Of a stretch of 64,000 bases of DNA, positions 1-11,802 are shown piece by piece. The translations under genes and the position numbers were made by a program. The first letter of the stretch is position 1; every line of letters begins with the position of its first letter. Below the pieces are notes generated by a model. It was given only the letters and a program-made list of their open reading frames with translations. It made no database searches and was not told where the DNA came from. The stretch comes from Halocafeteria seosinensis (lineage: Eukaryota; Sar; Bigyra; Bicosoecida). The stretch covers positions 62,001 to 126,000 of the forward strand of contig LVLI01000196.1 of NCBI GenBank assembly GCA_001687465.1, in the 5' to 3' direction.

Positions 1-2
1 CT

Positions 3-1818
3 GAAGCTTCCGAAGATGTTTTGGAGTCGTTTCTCTATGATGTTAATCGAGTGGATGACGATGGCTTCTCACCTCTTATGTTGGCTTCAAGCAAGGGAAC
101 TACAGATGTTGCCTCACTCCTACTGAAAGGAGGTGCAAGATTAGGTGATACCGATTTCAATGGGAACACTGCTCTACATTTGGCATGCCAAAATGGGCAT
201 GACGAGATCATTAGCATGTTGGTCACAAACGGCGCCTCCCTGGATAAGAAGAATTTCTGCGGTGAGACTCCCCTGCATTCCCTGCTAGCAATGAATGCTA
301 ATACCGCTGTCAATACGTTCCCTTGTGAGCAGCTGCAACGCATTCATGCTCCCGACGAAACTAGTATGACCCATATAGAACTCTGCTTTGAGGCGCTTCT
401 CATGAGTGGGCGCACACCGGATTGCTGTGCAAGAAATGCGCAAGGCGAGGCACCATTGCATGTTGTGAGCATGAACCCACATTTGTCGTCTTTGATCCCC
501 TGGCTCGTTAGACATGGTGCGCTTGCAAACGACCCATTCGGAGACCAGCAAGCGTCCCCTCTACATTTAACATGCGGCTTTGACACTCAGTCGGGTGCAA
601 AGACTATAGAGAGGGTTCTTGATCCTCCAATCTCAAACGACACTGCAATATTATTGCTAAAATTTGGAGGCTCCCCGAACCAGCGTACCAAGGGGGCGAA
701 AGAAACACCGCTGCATGTGATATTACGGACAATAATAAACTGGAATATGTCCCGGAAACAGGTAGAAAAACAAGATGGCAAGGATAGTGAGAGCCCGGCT
801 CCGAACCCCGATGTGGAACAGAATCTTATCAAAGTTGCACTAAACCTCTGTGCTTTCGGTGCAAGACTCGATCTTAAAGATAAAAATGGGGTGGACGGCG
901 AACAACTAATTGAAAAGGTGGATAGCGTTCGAGGCAAGTCTATACGGTCTCATTTACAGAAAGCAACTAAAGATTACTTAAACGCCAAAGCCCCTCGGCA
1001 CGCATGCTTCGAACGCGACCAAGTTCCTGGCATGGAGGCCTCGTTCCTTGGACCCCAGAGTTCGCAGTCTAGAGAGCTAAAACAACAACGGAAGGGAACA
1101 CACATCAGTCTTCTTGTCCGGAAACCGTCAAACTTCCTTCAAGAAGCTGGAGTGTTTAAGAAACGCGTGCCAGACGACGCAGCGGAAGCGTGCTACATGT
1201 GTAGCAGCTCATTTAAAGCGCTTACCCGGCGGAAGCATCATTGCCGTAGCTGTTTTGCTTTGATATGCGATTTGTGCAGCCAAAAACGATTCCCGATCAA
1301 GTGTCCCTCTGAAACTGGCGAGTATGCATTTGAACCTAGTCGTGTTTGCGATGCTTGTTTCAACCGCTTGAGAACTGATGCGGATGATACCCGAAAGGCA
1401 GCTGTGATCCGCAAAGAACAAAAGTCACAGGTGTTAGAGAACGCCGAGACGGAGGCCGGAGCTTCCGAACCGGTAGGTCAGGGAGCATCGGCTGGCGCAA
1501 TGTCTACCTCCGCAAGTGCAGTATCGCGAGACACTCAAAGCCCCACAGAAAGAAGACAATACCAAAACTCTGAGGTACAACAGCAAGTAGAAAAGTCTCG
1601 ACAAAAGATGATGGAGAGAGGGGAGAAAATAAATGAACTCCGTAAGTTGGTTATTCCGTATGTGTAACTTAGGGGCCAACCTCTGACTCAATATGCAACG
1701 TGCAGAAGATAAGACTGCCGACATGGCTAAGAAGGCCGAAAGTTTCAACGATATGGCTGCACAATTGGCTGAATCACAAAAGAAGCGATCATCGATGTTC
1801 GGTGGCTTTTTTGGCTGA
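3..1818 (+). CDS. Ankyrin-repeat / FYVE zinc finger protein (5' partial)
   Basis: The reading frame is open from base 3, so the true start lies before the window. The first ~330 visible residues carry ankyrin repeats (GNTALHLACQNGHDEII and similar). A FYVE domain follows at about residues 395-456, with the basic patch RRKHHCRSCF and paired CxxC zinc ligands (CYMC, CDLC, CDAC). FYVE domains bind PI3P on endosomes. The usual N-terminal WxxD is not evident here (DDAAEACYMC instead), so lipid affinity may be weaker. One intron (1642-1705, 64 nt, GTAAGT...GCAG) splits off a last exon at 1706-1818 that ends in a charged helix and the terminus FGGFFG. Without splicing the frame would stop at 1667. 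The role as an endosomal adaptor is inferred from domain content; partners are unknown. Confidence 0.85.
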
Positions 1819-1995
1819 AGCTGGGTCACATGTAGGTAATCACGGTTAAAATTCTGTGACTCGCAAGCGTCTGTCGCCCTTCCACCATAGAAATGAACAC
1901 TGTAAATATTAGAATGTAGACTATGGGGAACTTCCCTTAGAGACTATAAACGACTGTACAAATAGTCCGCTCCGATAAATCGAAGTTTATGCCTC

Positions 1996-4002
1996 CTAGA
2001 ATCCAATAGATGCTCTTCTTCGTGCTCCCGACTGGCGCCTGGAACGGTTAGTGGGTGGGGAAGTCTTATGATCGGCAACTGGGAGGGCACGCGAAGATTG
2101 TCCAGTAGACACCGTGGCATCCTTTGGTTTAGTCGAGTTAGGTTGGCCATCTTGCTCAGACGGCTCATCATCAGGTTGGAGGACAAATCCTTGCCTGAGT
2201 CTTAGTATTGGGGCGCTTTTCCGTCTCCCTCTTGCATTACTCGTTTCCGGCTTGGGTGCCGTGTTTTCTTCTGAGGAAGAAGATTCGTGATTATCTGAAT
2301 CCATTCCCTCCGTAAATGTAACAATGCTTCCTCGCATTTTGCTCTTCCCACTCAGACTCTTTGTTTGGGGAGTTCCTGCAACGTCTTTTCGCCGATTTGC
2401 CCACCACTGCTGGCCAAATGTTTTTTTCTGAAAGAGGACTTGAAGGACCTTCAACGGATAGAGAAGCATATCATTCGACTGGCACAAGCTCCACCATTCT
2501 TTCCAAACTATTTCTGAGTTTTTTTCTTTAGGAGATTCCACATAGCGAACGCCGTGCTTGACATGATCCTTTTGCAGGCCAGCTACTCGCTTCCCTGTAC
2601 GTACTTGATCCTTTAGCATAGCAACTGCGAAATTGGGCTTCATCGGCTTCCGCGCGTGAGTTGTTCACTTAAAGGATGTCTCCCTTACCTCGCTTAAGCA
2701 CCGTTGAAACTGTTTTATTATACTCGTTGTACTCATCTCCATCTTCACTAAACTGGGCTTTAAAAGCCCCAGCAAGCTTCTCCGTGTGGACATTTTGGCT
2801 GAACTCTCCCGGAAGCAGAATAAGCCCATCCTTCAACTGATGCCGTGACATATGCTTGATTTTCCTTGTTTCGGAAGTTCCGAATGCCAGCGCATGCCAT
2901 GAAAGCAAACCCAGTTCCTTTTCGGTTGATAAACAAAGTCTTTCTGTAAACAGTAAGATAAATGCAATAATTGAATCACAAATATCTCAGGCGGACATAG
3001 GTGCATCCTTACCAACAGCCTGAACAAAATCAATTGGGTTCAGCCGCATAGTAAAGAAAGCTGAGTCGTTATTCGGAAGAGCGAACAGTTGATTGAAGAA
3101 AATGGATTTAGTCACTTCAGTTGACTTGGAATTTTTTTTCACGTATTTTTCCAGTTCATTAGGGGTAATGTAGCCAGACTTGCTACCGTTGATCTTTTCA
3201 TGTAGTGCACAAAGAGCCAATATCTTCCTGCGGGGCAGTCCCGGATTCAGCGACATGAACTGGACCAAATGCAACTCTTTCCTGGTGGTAGCGATAATGC
3301 CGCGCTTTTGCAAATAGCGGTAATTCACTGATATTGCGTATGCTGCTCTCCTTATAACAGAATCAGGATCATCGGCAACTCTCTTTCCCGGATTCTGCGA
3401 GAAAGTCCCGCACTTGTGCGTTAAATAAAGGCATCAGCGTAAGCAGCGTATGTTACTCACCACCAATATCTGAAGATTCACTAAGCAAGTATCAACTTCG
3501 TCTTTGGCATTTGTTACGTGTATGACTTGTTCGTCGTTCGTTTGCTTCCTGCGGGAACAACGTGTACTCCACCGTGGATTCAGTTGTGCAAAGCCAGTCC
3601 AATCACGATCGAGAGCAAAGTCAGAAACAGGAAGCGTCCCTCATGAGCGAAGCGGTTTACTAACCTTTTGTATTCCGTCTTCATATGGCGCTCTCCATTC
3701 CTTTGTCTTGCATCTTCGATGTACAGCTTTTGGATGATCTGCGCCGCAACCATCGGTACAAAATAACGGTCCTCGATGTACACTGCTATGTTTTCCACCA
3801 ACCAACCTTCAGATAGCAAACGATTTTGTCCAGTGGCAATTGTACAAGCTCCTCAATAGAAGCTGCAAGTATAGAGGTATAAATATACGCAAGTAATTGT
3901 GCTTAAACGTTGTTGCTTACACCCTAGTGGCATGTTCACGCCGACGACAGAAGCTCCGTAGCCGCGTCGTTTGCGGACCAAACTCGAGCATTCACAGCCC
4001 AT
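1996..4002 (-). CDS. EF-hand-like protein, tandem paralogue B, predicted N-myristoylated
   Basis: Modelled as seven exons (3921-4002, 3807-3862, 3665-3738, 3461-3548, 3013-3394, 2689-2943, 1996-2624) whose lengths sum to 521 codons plus stop. The start MGCECSS is a typical myristoylation/palmitoylation motif (Gly2, Cys3, Cys5). The body looks like a family of divergent EF-hand proteins: an EF-like helix-loop-helix near residue 165 (NGSKSGYITPNELEKYV), a second near residue 230, and a C-terminal LLYPLKVLQVLF...TFG..WW block near residue 360. Such blocks often end EF-hand proteins of protists. The loops lack the full Asp pattern, so calcium binding is doubtful. The C-terminus is basic and low-complexity. 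The neighbouring gene at 4322-6709 matches it exon by exon with the same phases, which supports both models. Function unknown; a membrane-attached signalling role is inference. Confidence 0.7.
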
Positions 4003-4321
4003 TCTTCAAAGTGCCAATCCAGTTATGGAGAAAAGTGGGACATATTATATGGTAATGGATCCTTTCACTGTGTGCAAGTGGTCGGATATCAAATCCAGCA
4101 GGTACAGCAACTGGCTACATGAGTTGTAGGTTGTAGTGCATTCTTGAAGTCAGCGAAATGGATCGCCTATACACTGTAATGAGTTTCGCTACTGTTGAAA
4201 AAAAGATGTGCACATGTAGCAATGCATACGATTTTACGAGTATGCTATACTCGTCCTTGCTGAACTGTCGCAAACCAATTTATCTGATGGCGTGAGATCC
4301 TTAGTGTTGAGGACGTGATCG
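4003..4321. other. Intergenic spacer between tandem EF-hand-like paralogues
   Basis: About 320 bases between the stop of paralogue A and the start of paralogue B, both on the minus strand. It must hold the terminator of A and the promoter of B. No coding frame, tRNA or repeat was recognised. Confidence 0.5.
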
Positions 4322-6709
4322 TTACAATGGCTGAGACTCCATACGAGCCGCTCCTCTATTGACGAACTTCCTTACCTCCGTAGTACTCTGCGGATCTAGA
4401 GTTCTCCGGTTCTTCACCCAACCAGGACGAAGATCTTGTGCCTCCCTAGACTGAACCTGAATCATTTTCAAGTTGTTTTCTGAATACGTCTTGGTGATGC
4501 CTCCTTTGGTAACCTTATTGATTAAAAAGTTTTCATCTGTAACTACTGGAGGGTCTTTTCTTGGTTCCGTCAAAGGAGAAACCTGGGATGGTTTCGGTCG
4601 TGTAGGTTCAGGACGAGGACACCCGCTCGAAGCAGACGTTTCTGTCAACGCAGCTGCGCTTTCGGTGTCGGTACGAGGAGGGATACGAAAGGTGTCAGGA
4701 GAATGTTTGCCTGATATGAGACGTTCCAAAGAAGGTGTATGCGCTGGCGAACTCTTTCGGAGGTTACTCCCTGGGGAGCTTTCCTCCGAAAGAGTCGGTA
4801 ATCGTCCACTAGATGCCATCGCAAAGCTTCGTCGATTTTGTAGTCTCATTTGCTTGCTAATATTACTGTATACCTCGGAAGAGGCCGTGTGTGTTCGAGT
4901 TAAGAATCGTGAATGTTCTAGAGACCTTCTCTTGGGTAGCTTCTTCGTACTTCCCTCTTCAGTTTGCCTCGAGGGATCTGTCGCCTCCAACGGCTCTTGT
5001 GAAGGCTTAGATAGCTGCAGTTTTGCTTTGTATATCCTTTCTCTTTCCTCCTCAGCCTTTTTCATGCGTACAAGTAATGCCGATGTTTTCAAGTCAGTGA
5101 AAGATTTCTCCCGAGACTTCGCTGTGCGTTGCACAAGTTGTCGTCGAATTTTCCAGAATTTATCACCGAATGTTAGGTCAATGAACAGCTCCTGGAAAAA
5201 TTTCAATGGATAAAGAATGGCTTTTGTACTCTGGCATATAGACCAAAAGTCCTCAAAGCACATAAGGTAAGGGTTTCCTAACACAGGCGGTGCCACGTTT
5301 TGAACTCCATGCTTATTGTGGTCGTACTGGATACCAGGTCTTCGTTTGTGCTCGAGGATTTGCTTCTTAATTGACACTACTGCACGAGCACCATCCGTAA
5401 AACGTCACTTAAGGAAGGGAGGGCACTGAGGGACTTACCTCTCTCGAACATTGCCATCAACGCATGATTAAACTCTACCTTCTTTCGACCCTTTTCAGAA
5501 AGACCCTCTGGAAATTGCTCTGGGAGGGCCGTTACGTTGACAACTTCGTGAGAATCAGAAGCGATTGGTATCCCGCAGTCATCCACAAAGCTTGAAGTAC
5601 TATCTAGAGGCTTGGACAACACAGAGAATCCAAACTTTGCCAAGTCTCGCTCGTTCATTTGACAAAGAGCATCTGCAATAACTAATTTTGTAATTCTATC
5701 CGTTAGTGGGTCCGCCGGTGACATAACTCACCTATCGCTTCGACAAATCGCATGGGGTCAAAGTAGTTTCTTCTTCGTAGCGTTGCCGCAATGTGTGGGT
5801 CAGGAAGGTCAAAAAGTTTTGGGAAGAAAACAGAGTCGAAAACGGCTTCAGCTTGAGTTTTTTCCATCAGAAACGACTCCAATCTCGCCGTGCTAACCTC
5901 CCCTCTTTTGTAAGTGTCAATGGACGCATGCAACTTACATATTCTGGACACGTTTTTGAGCTCCAATGGAGGCTCAGACATATTGAACTCCTCTATTGGC
6001 ACCATAACTAAAGTGCTGAGGTTGTATCCGCTTTCCACCATCGCACGAGCTTGGGCTGAAAATAAGGCTGCTACTCTGTCCAGTTCATGACCCAGTTCTG
6101 CCTGATGGGCTACTCTGGCGCGAAAACTCATTTTGCTCTGCACCGTAGTTACAACGGAAATCTCTTGTCCTGTTGGTCAACCAATTCTTTTCAGGGTTCA
6201 GGAAGCACACAGTACATACATGCCTCTTGAGAATTTCTTGGCACTCGTTTAGCTCCTTGTGGATATCATCTACGGCAATTGCAGTAGTTTCACCACCAGG
6301 TAGCCGCTCAAATCTGCACTTTTACAGAAAACTTTAATGCATTGTAAGCAAGCAGCTTTGTACTGAATAAACAAGATTATACTACTATTGTTTACCTGGT
6401 GTATTCCTCGACGATTGCAGTGCGCAGTTGATTTCGAGAGTGCTTGACATACAGCCCTTTTAAGTTCTGCATCTCGGGGTATGAACAATATCGCAGCCAG
6501 AGCAAAAACATCCGAGAGCAAACATACCCGTAAGTACAGTCTTAAATCGTTAACAGGTCTTTTGCGAAATTCTTCAAATGTGACTGAAAAGCATAGCAGT
6601 CGTAACACTCCTCAAACACATGGCAAGATGTTTGATGCTTACCGGGAACGGGTAACCTAGTCTTGACTCTGTTACCGGAGCATTGCCAGCAGTAGCCAGC
6701 AGATTGCAT
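4322..6709 (-). CDS. EF-hand-like protein, tandem paralogue A
   Basis: Modelled as seven exons (6643-6709, 6528-6583, 6396-6466, 6220-6313, 5732-6137, 5439-5672, 4322-5379) totalling 661 codons plus stop. Each exon junction has the same phase and aligned position as in the downstream paralogue at 1996-4002. Shared blocks include TFEEFRKRPVNDLRLYLR against SIEELVQLPLDKIVCYLK, the EF-like TYKRGEVSTARLESFL near residue 175, and ILYPLKFFQELF...TFGDKFW near residue 367. Unlike its partner, it starts MQSAGYCWQCSGN and has no myristoylation signal. The last 270 residues are Ser/Pro/Arg-rich and disordered. A possible unused donor (GAG|GTAAGG near 4374) means the final 20 residues could be replaced by another exon. 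Function unknown. Confidence 0.65.
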
Positions 6710-7316
6710 TTTCCAATGGCTGAGCAAGCTGGATGACCTATAGAAACGCTTTCAACAGCAACAAGGGTTTATTCCATGCCTTGTCACTTCTGGAAGCCAC
6801 AGCGACGCGCGGGACGTCTAGTATCTTGGCTGGTTCATCCGAGTATGTTGTTGCTTGTCCTTCAGTGTCCTTGATGCTCGGGTCGTCTTACCACAGTCTC
6901 AGATCGTGTGGATACATAGCCTAAGGGGCGATTACACATGCCGTTCCTTTCTTAGGCGAATACGGGTCACACCTGGACGATACTGGACTGGCTACTTCCG
7001 CTCACTCCGACAAGAGGGCACCGTACGAACAACAGGCATAAAACACAGAATATATATATCTTGACAAGTTTTTTCGTTTGTATTTCAGAAGGGACAATGC
7101 TACAACGCTTAGCTTGGTTGATTTAATTCTTGCGAGTTCGTGTAAAACCGACGTTGAAGTTACGTCCCTCGTGAGGCTCCGAGCCTCCGAGGAGTCCGAA
7201 CCTCCGGCTCGCGGGCATTCTTGAACTACACCATCCCAGTGAATTGATTTCTACAAGACGCTTTGATTCAGGCACATATAGCACACAGAACTAAGGGAAG
7301 AAGCAGCTACAAAAAT
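6710..7316. other. Intergenic region with a GC-rich palindromic stretch
   Basis: About 600 bases between the 3' end of the EAF-like gene and the start of EF-hand-like paralogue A. Around 7171-7215 there is a GC-rich run with repeated CTCCG/CCTCCG words, including a perfect 7-bp inverted repeat at 7173-7187 (GAGGCTC, one base, GAGCCTC). It could be a transcript-end hairpin or part of a promoter. No gene was recognised. Confidence 0.4.
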
Positions 7317-8307
7317 CTACGACGGTCGAGTGTCTGACACAGGAGATGTTGAAGAATGCGAGTTCCCACTGCCCGAGGATTGCCTCACTGTCGGTTTCGA
7401 TTTCTTCCTTGGAAGAAACAGGCTACTTTCTCGTGGATCTGCCACTACCCCTCGGTTGTTGGCTTCCGTCGACGCTGCTCCCGGCCGGCTTATTTCCCGG
7501 AAATCAGGGCGACTTCTCATTTGGGGAACGTAGGTGGGTCTATGGGAGCCTTCCTGAACAGTGTTAGTAGCAGTCCCAGTTGAAACGCTGCTAGATTCCG
7601 GGCCCGTCGAACACAATGAAGTGATAACGGTGCTTGCCGTAGCTACTGCAGGACTAAGAATGTCAGTAGCAGGATTGCGCACAGTAGACTCTATACGCTT
7701 CCTGTACTCCGGATTCCGAGATAGAGCGTTTATGATTTGCCGCGGTGACTTAATTTTCTGTTTTTTCTCTTTGGATTGTTTTTGACTACCCGTACTTCCA
7801 CCGCTTGCGAGGTTCCGTTTTGAAGCTCTGGTTCTAGTGGTCTCAGGAGCATTCAAAGCTACCACACAGCTTGCTCGCTCTATTACGAGCTCTTTGTTCT
7901 CGTAGTCCCATACCAACACTACATTATCTTTAGGACTACCAGAACATGCTCCTTGTAACGTTTTGCAGGTCGGATCACCAGCAGAGTTATCATTCTGCAA
8001 GTATAAGTTATGTGTCCACTCTCTGTTTAGACATGCACATCTGGGTGCTTACCTTCACACTCTGCAATACAACAGGATAAGCGCCCTCGTGGTCAGCTTG
8101 AGCAGCAACCGTGAGATGAGCAAATCCATGTGCTTTTGCATCCTCCTTGTTGTCTCCTGTAGGCACTGCATTAACCGAATAGACGACCATTCATCAAGCA
8201 GTCAGAGCCCATTGTCGCACTTACACTTGCTACGTACCTGTGGTGAGGACACCCGTTCTATTGTACCAGGAAGGACCATACCGTACCCTGAATCTACCTT
8301 GAAACAT
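7317..8307 (-). CDS. EAF-like RNA polymerase II elongation-associated factor
   Basis: Three exons (8238-8307, 8053-8165, 7317-7994) give 286 codons plus stop with consistent phases. EAF proteins partner ELL and stimulate Pol II elongation. The N-terminal ~110 residues fit the EAF fold: FRVRYGPSWYN, then AHLTVAAQADHEGAYPVVL, then VVLVWDYENKELVIERAS, which resembles the family's 'vLiyD...f.lErl' strand pair. The rest is Ser/Thr/Lys-rich and disordered, with a basic KEKKQKIKSPRQ patch typical of nuclear proteins. It is transcribed divergently from the DP gene across about 740 bp. Assignment rests on the short N-terminal match; an unrelated nuclear protein is possible. Confidence 0.5.
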
Positions 8308-9047
8308 TGCGCTCAATGAAGGTACCTATTTACTGCCCCGCGGTGTCTGATAAAGGTTGCTTAGCTTCTGTGTGTCACGCATACAGGTAGTCCCAGCCCC
8401 AACGTGACTCCACGCGTCACTCTCCGGTCGACATACTGGACGATTCTCGGTAGATACACCTTAGGCCATTTCAATCACTGATAGATTACCGTTTCTAAAC
8501 AATATGCATATACTCTTCCTAATAATTCAGCAACGTAGTGTGCTACTCAAGCCGCTAGAGATGCTGAACACGCAGGTTGAAGTTGTGACATGCCGCATGT
8601 AGTACATGCCATGTACGTTCCAATGCATCTTCCTCTGCCTTCTATCTTCCACACAGACATTGCACATTCATGTGTACCATCTTGTTGATTCCAGGGCGAA
8701 TCCATCGCGATCGTATTAAATAATACACTTCGAAATTCAGCAAGTTGAAGTTGAGGTGGTGTTGGCAAGATATTCTTGGTCCTTTTAGCTTTTTCTATGC
8801 CAGTGGTTGGCTATACATGTGTATTAGGATTGGTCCTCCCGGAAAAAATTAGTCTACATGCTACATTTTCTCAAACATTGGTAGATGTTGCGTTAACCCT
8901 TATTGACGTGATCGGAAGGACCAGCCCAAGGAAAGCGCGCGAAATTGGGGACGACTGCGGCGTCGCTGGCGCTATACACGCTGAGTGGGCAGCCCAGTGC
9001 TGCTTCACCGTCGTTTGTTCGGAGTAAAAGGCTTAAATTAAACAGAC
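8308..9047. promoter_or_regulatory. Divergent promoter region, EAF-like / DP
   Basis: About 740 bases between two divergently transcribed genes. Small frames inside it show no recognisable protein. A short AT-rich stretch (near 8490-8530) is present, but no clear TATA box could be assigned to either gene. Confidence 0.4.
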
Positions 9048-10799
9048 ATGGCGTCCCGAACTCCTCCGCGGAGGACTACATCGTTATGGGCAACTTCTCC
9101 TTCATCCAATCCGGGCTTGGAAGGCGATCCATCGGCGTTCCACTCAGAGTTATTTCCAGCTGATATTTTTAATTCCATAACGAATGCGAACCTTGATGGG
9201 GAAGCCAGGGAAATTGGAATAATGCCTCCTGTGTCCTCTCCCGTGCGAACATCTACCAGTTCTGTATCCCGGGCAACACCCCAAAGGTAAGAGAGACCAT
9301 ACTCCACTGAGTCGGAAGTCGTCTCCACATTCCTACAATTGTATGGTTTCTTGGATCGCAGGAGTAGTAGTAAAGCTCCGTCTACTCCGGATCTACAAAA
9401 GGTAAAGGGACAAACTGTCAGGTCGATGAAGAATTTTGCGATACTATCGCATATCCAATTGAAGAGACTCGGGGAAGCATCTTATGGCCACGTATGTATC
9501 ACACATGTATCTCTCTGAGAGAGCAGTTATTCAATCCCAACCGCAACGTTACGTTTGCAGCTGGCTGATATTGTGATCAACGAGCTTGTGGAAGATGAGC
9601 CCTCACCCTCTAAACAGGGGACAAACTCGAAAGATCTGAGACGAAGGGTATTTGACTGTCTAAATATCATGGTCTCTCTTGGCTATGCCATCAAGATTGC
9701 ACCTCCTGGTAACTCAATATTGCCTGAGGAGCAAGCCATTGAGGAGAGCTTCAACTCGTCCAATATGTATAATCGATGGATCCGGTGGAGAGGAGAATCA
9801 TCAACAGCAATCGGGAGCCAGGAGGGTGTCAGTGGGGGGCTTCAGGAGGAACTGGGCCTCTGTAGACAGCAAATTCAGCAACAAAGACATCAGCTGCAGG
9901 AAAATCTACTAAAATACATCGCGTTTAGACGATTGTTACGGCGAAATAAAGCTCTACAGAAGAGCATTCCGAAACGAGAAAAACTGAAAGTACCGTTTTT
10001 ACTCATCTCTGTGCCCTCTTCAACAAACATTGAAGTCAACATAGACAGTAGCTCGAAACAAAGTGTGGCATTTTCATTTGACGGAACTTTCGAGTTGCAT
10101 GACGAGGCTGATGTGCTCCAACGGATGGGCCTCCAGTTAGTCAACGGCCCAGTACCCTATGCGGCGAGCCCTACTGCTGTGACACGCGATGAGGATGAGG
10201 ATGGCGATGGCGAAGACAGTGGGGAAAAGAACGCCTTAGTTCATGAAGAAGGGGTCCCTGTATCCAAAGACGTGCCAGGAATGATGCAGTCTTCCTATCT
10301 TCAATACTTATATACACCGTCGACTCCGGAAAGGAAGTCTGCATCTCAAGAGAAAAGCGACGACGATGGCAATGATATTACGAAAGATGCAGTATGTGCC
10401 GCCACAGTACAGCCTCAAGAAAGTTATTTTCCTGAGTCTTCCTTTCAGACCCCTTCGCGGAGCCGAACACAGATGCATCGGAATGCCGTTTCGCGCGAAA
10501 CGCTTTCCCCTGCTGCTCGAAGATTTCTACAGAAATTAGAGCAATCGCGCTCACCTCCCGCTCAACATCGTGAGTATTCTTCTGCGTTTACAGACCCGAT
10601 GGATGCTTCGCCTTCGTCTAACGCCGCAGTGGAAGGGAGAAGACCCAAGCGGCTCCTTGATGACGATTCCGCTGAAGACACCGCCTTGGCTTCTTTAATC
10701 CCTAATTCTCAGAAGAGGAGGAAGCTACGACCTCCTCCGCCTCGCCCAGAGTTGACACCCGATGACAAAGCCAATGAAAATAGTAATGGAAGAGAGTAA
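9048..10799 (+). CDS. DP-family transcription factor (E2F dimerisation partner)
   Basis: Three exons (9048-9286, 9362-9491, 9561-10799) encode 535 residues. DP proteins heterodimerise with E2F and control G1/S genes in the nucleus. The joined exons 2 and 3 restore the winged-helix DNA-binding domain, including SMKNFAILSHIQLKRLGEAS, LADIVINELVE and the recognition helix LRRRVFDCLNIMVSLGYA (family RRRVYDALNVL). The dimerisation coiled coil follows (GLCRQQIQQQRHQLQENLLKYIAF cut short here; family QLQELILQQIAFKNL). The marked box region comes next, with KVPFLLISVPSS and FSFDGTFELHDEADVLQRMG. The C-terminus (residues ~330-535) is acidic to basic, with a KRRK patch. The N-terminal 80 residues are Ser/Thr/Pro-rich, as is usual for regulatory tails. 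Confidence 0.9.
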
Positions 10800-11102
10800 A
10801 GACATAATAATGATACAAGCCACACCAATAACGCTGTTCATTTTCCTTAAATGACTTCTCTCAATGCGACGCAGATATATCTTGCAACTTGCCTGTTGGT
10901 GTGTAGACCAAAGACCTTCTCTTAGCTGCTTCGTCTTCCCGAAGTACATAAACAATAATCAACTGGGAATACTTGAAAGCAAGACACATTGGGAATCATG
11001 AGACGGGCTCCTCTGGCTTTCTAAGAACGGATGATCATCCTCATTCCGCTGGCTGCATCGATCTACGGCCACAGACAAGCGGTGGCTAGAGAAGAGCGCT
11101 GC
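10800..11102. other. Intergenic, DP / small membrane protein 3' ends
   Basis: About 300 bases between two convergent genes, expected to hold both 3' UTRs. Overlapping short minus-strand frames (10725-10955) run into the DP coding exon and are judged chance. Confidence 0.4.
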
Positions 11103-11463
11103 TTAGTAATTGGGTTGCATTTCTCGCATATAGTTCTGCGAAAGCCAATGTCATATATGGTAAAGAATCATACTGTAGGGTTTCAAAGCTGTGGGGAATC
11201 CTACCTTAAGATCCGGCTCGAATATGAACTCTTTGTCCCCAGCAAACAAGCAGTCAAAGATGAGTAATGTCACAAATAATCCAGCTAGAAATGCCTGCAT
11301 TTCAGACGGGCGGTCAATGAAGAGTATACATGCACCCTTCGAAGGGTTCCATCGACACACATACCCATGCTATAAAGACCTGTCCTTGTGTAGCGAAAGC
11401 AAACACTACCAGGAAGAATATCAATACCAGATACGTATACTGTCGACACCCTCCGAATGCCAT
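11103..11463 (-). CDS. Small two-transmembrane protein (73 aa)
   Basis: Three short exons (11365-11463, 11205-11294, 11103-11135) join in phase 0 to a 73-residue protein. It starts MAFGGCRQYTYLVLIFFLVV, continues through a second hydrophobic segment (AFLAGLFVTLLIFDCLFAG) and ends in a charged tail (EFIFEPDLKNYMREMQPNY). Both introns (11295-11364 and 11136-11204) have good GTATGT/GTAGG donors and CAG acceptors. A further intron may lie in the 5' UTR, as there is a GTAAGG donor near 11545. The size and layout recall small ER or V-ATPase e-type subunits, but no diagnostic motif was found, so the function is unassigned. Confidence 0.5.
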
Positions 11464-11802
11464 CGTGTTTGTACTGTACTGTAGTCCCTATACTTATGGG
11501 AAAGCTCTAAAAATTGCGCGTCTACCGTCTAAATAGCGCCCAGGAACCTTACCAATTCTACGCTGGAGAAGCTTGTGGACGGCCACTGGACGCTTCCGCA
11601 GGCACTCCGTCAATCATTCCTTGCACTCACAAGGAGATCATGCAGTTCTCGTGGGTGAAGCTGAGGAAGTAGTTGTAGGTAGATATTCTACTAGACAAAA
11701 AGAAGCAACGGCGGAAAGCGAGATAAAGGGGAAACAAGTAGAGGTTGGTGCGGTAAAGCTGTGCTTATTTTAAGACGCAACCCGCGTCGTGGTCGAACTG
11801 AA

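Noticed and set aside
3921-4002. RGS domain at the start of the EF-hand-like paralogues
   Set aside because: The opening helix (FEEF..RPVNDLRLYL) looked RGS-like, but the rest of the fold does not follow and the EF-hand-like pattern explains more of the chain.
4473-5213. 246-codon plus-strand frame
   Set aside because: Antisense to the last exon of EF-hand-like paralogue A; low-complexity mirror of a Ser/Arg-rich region with no domain.
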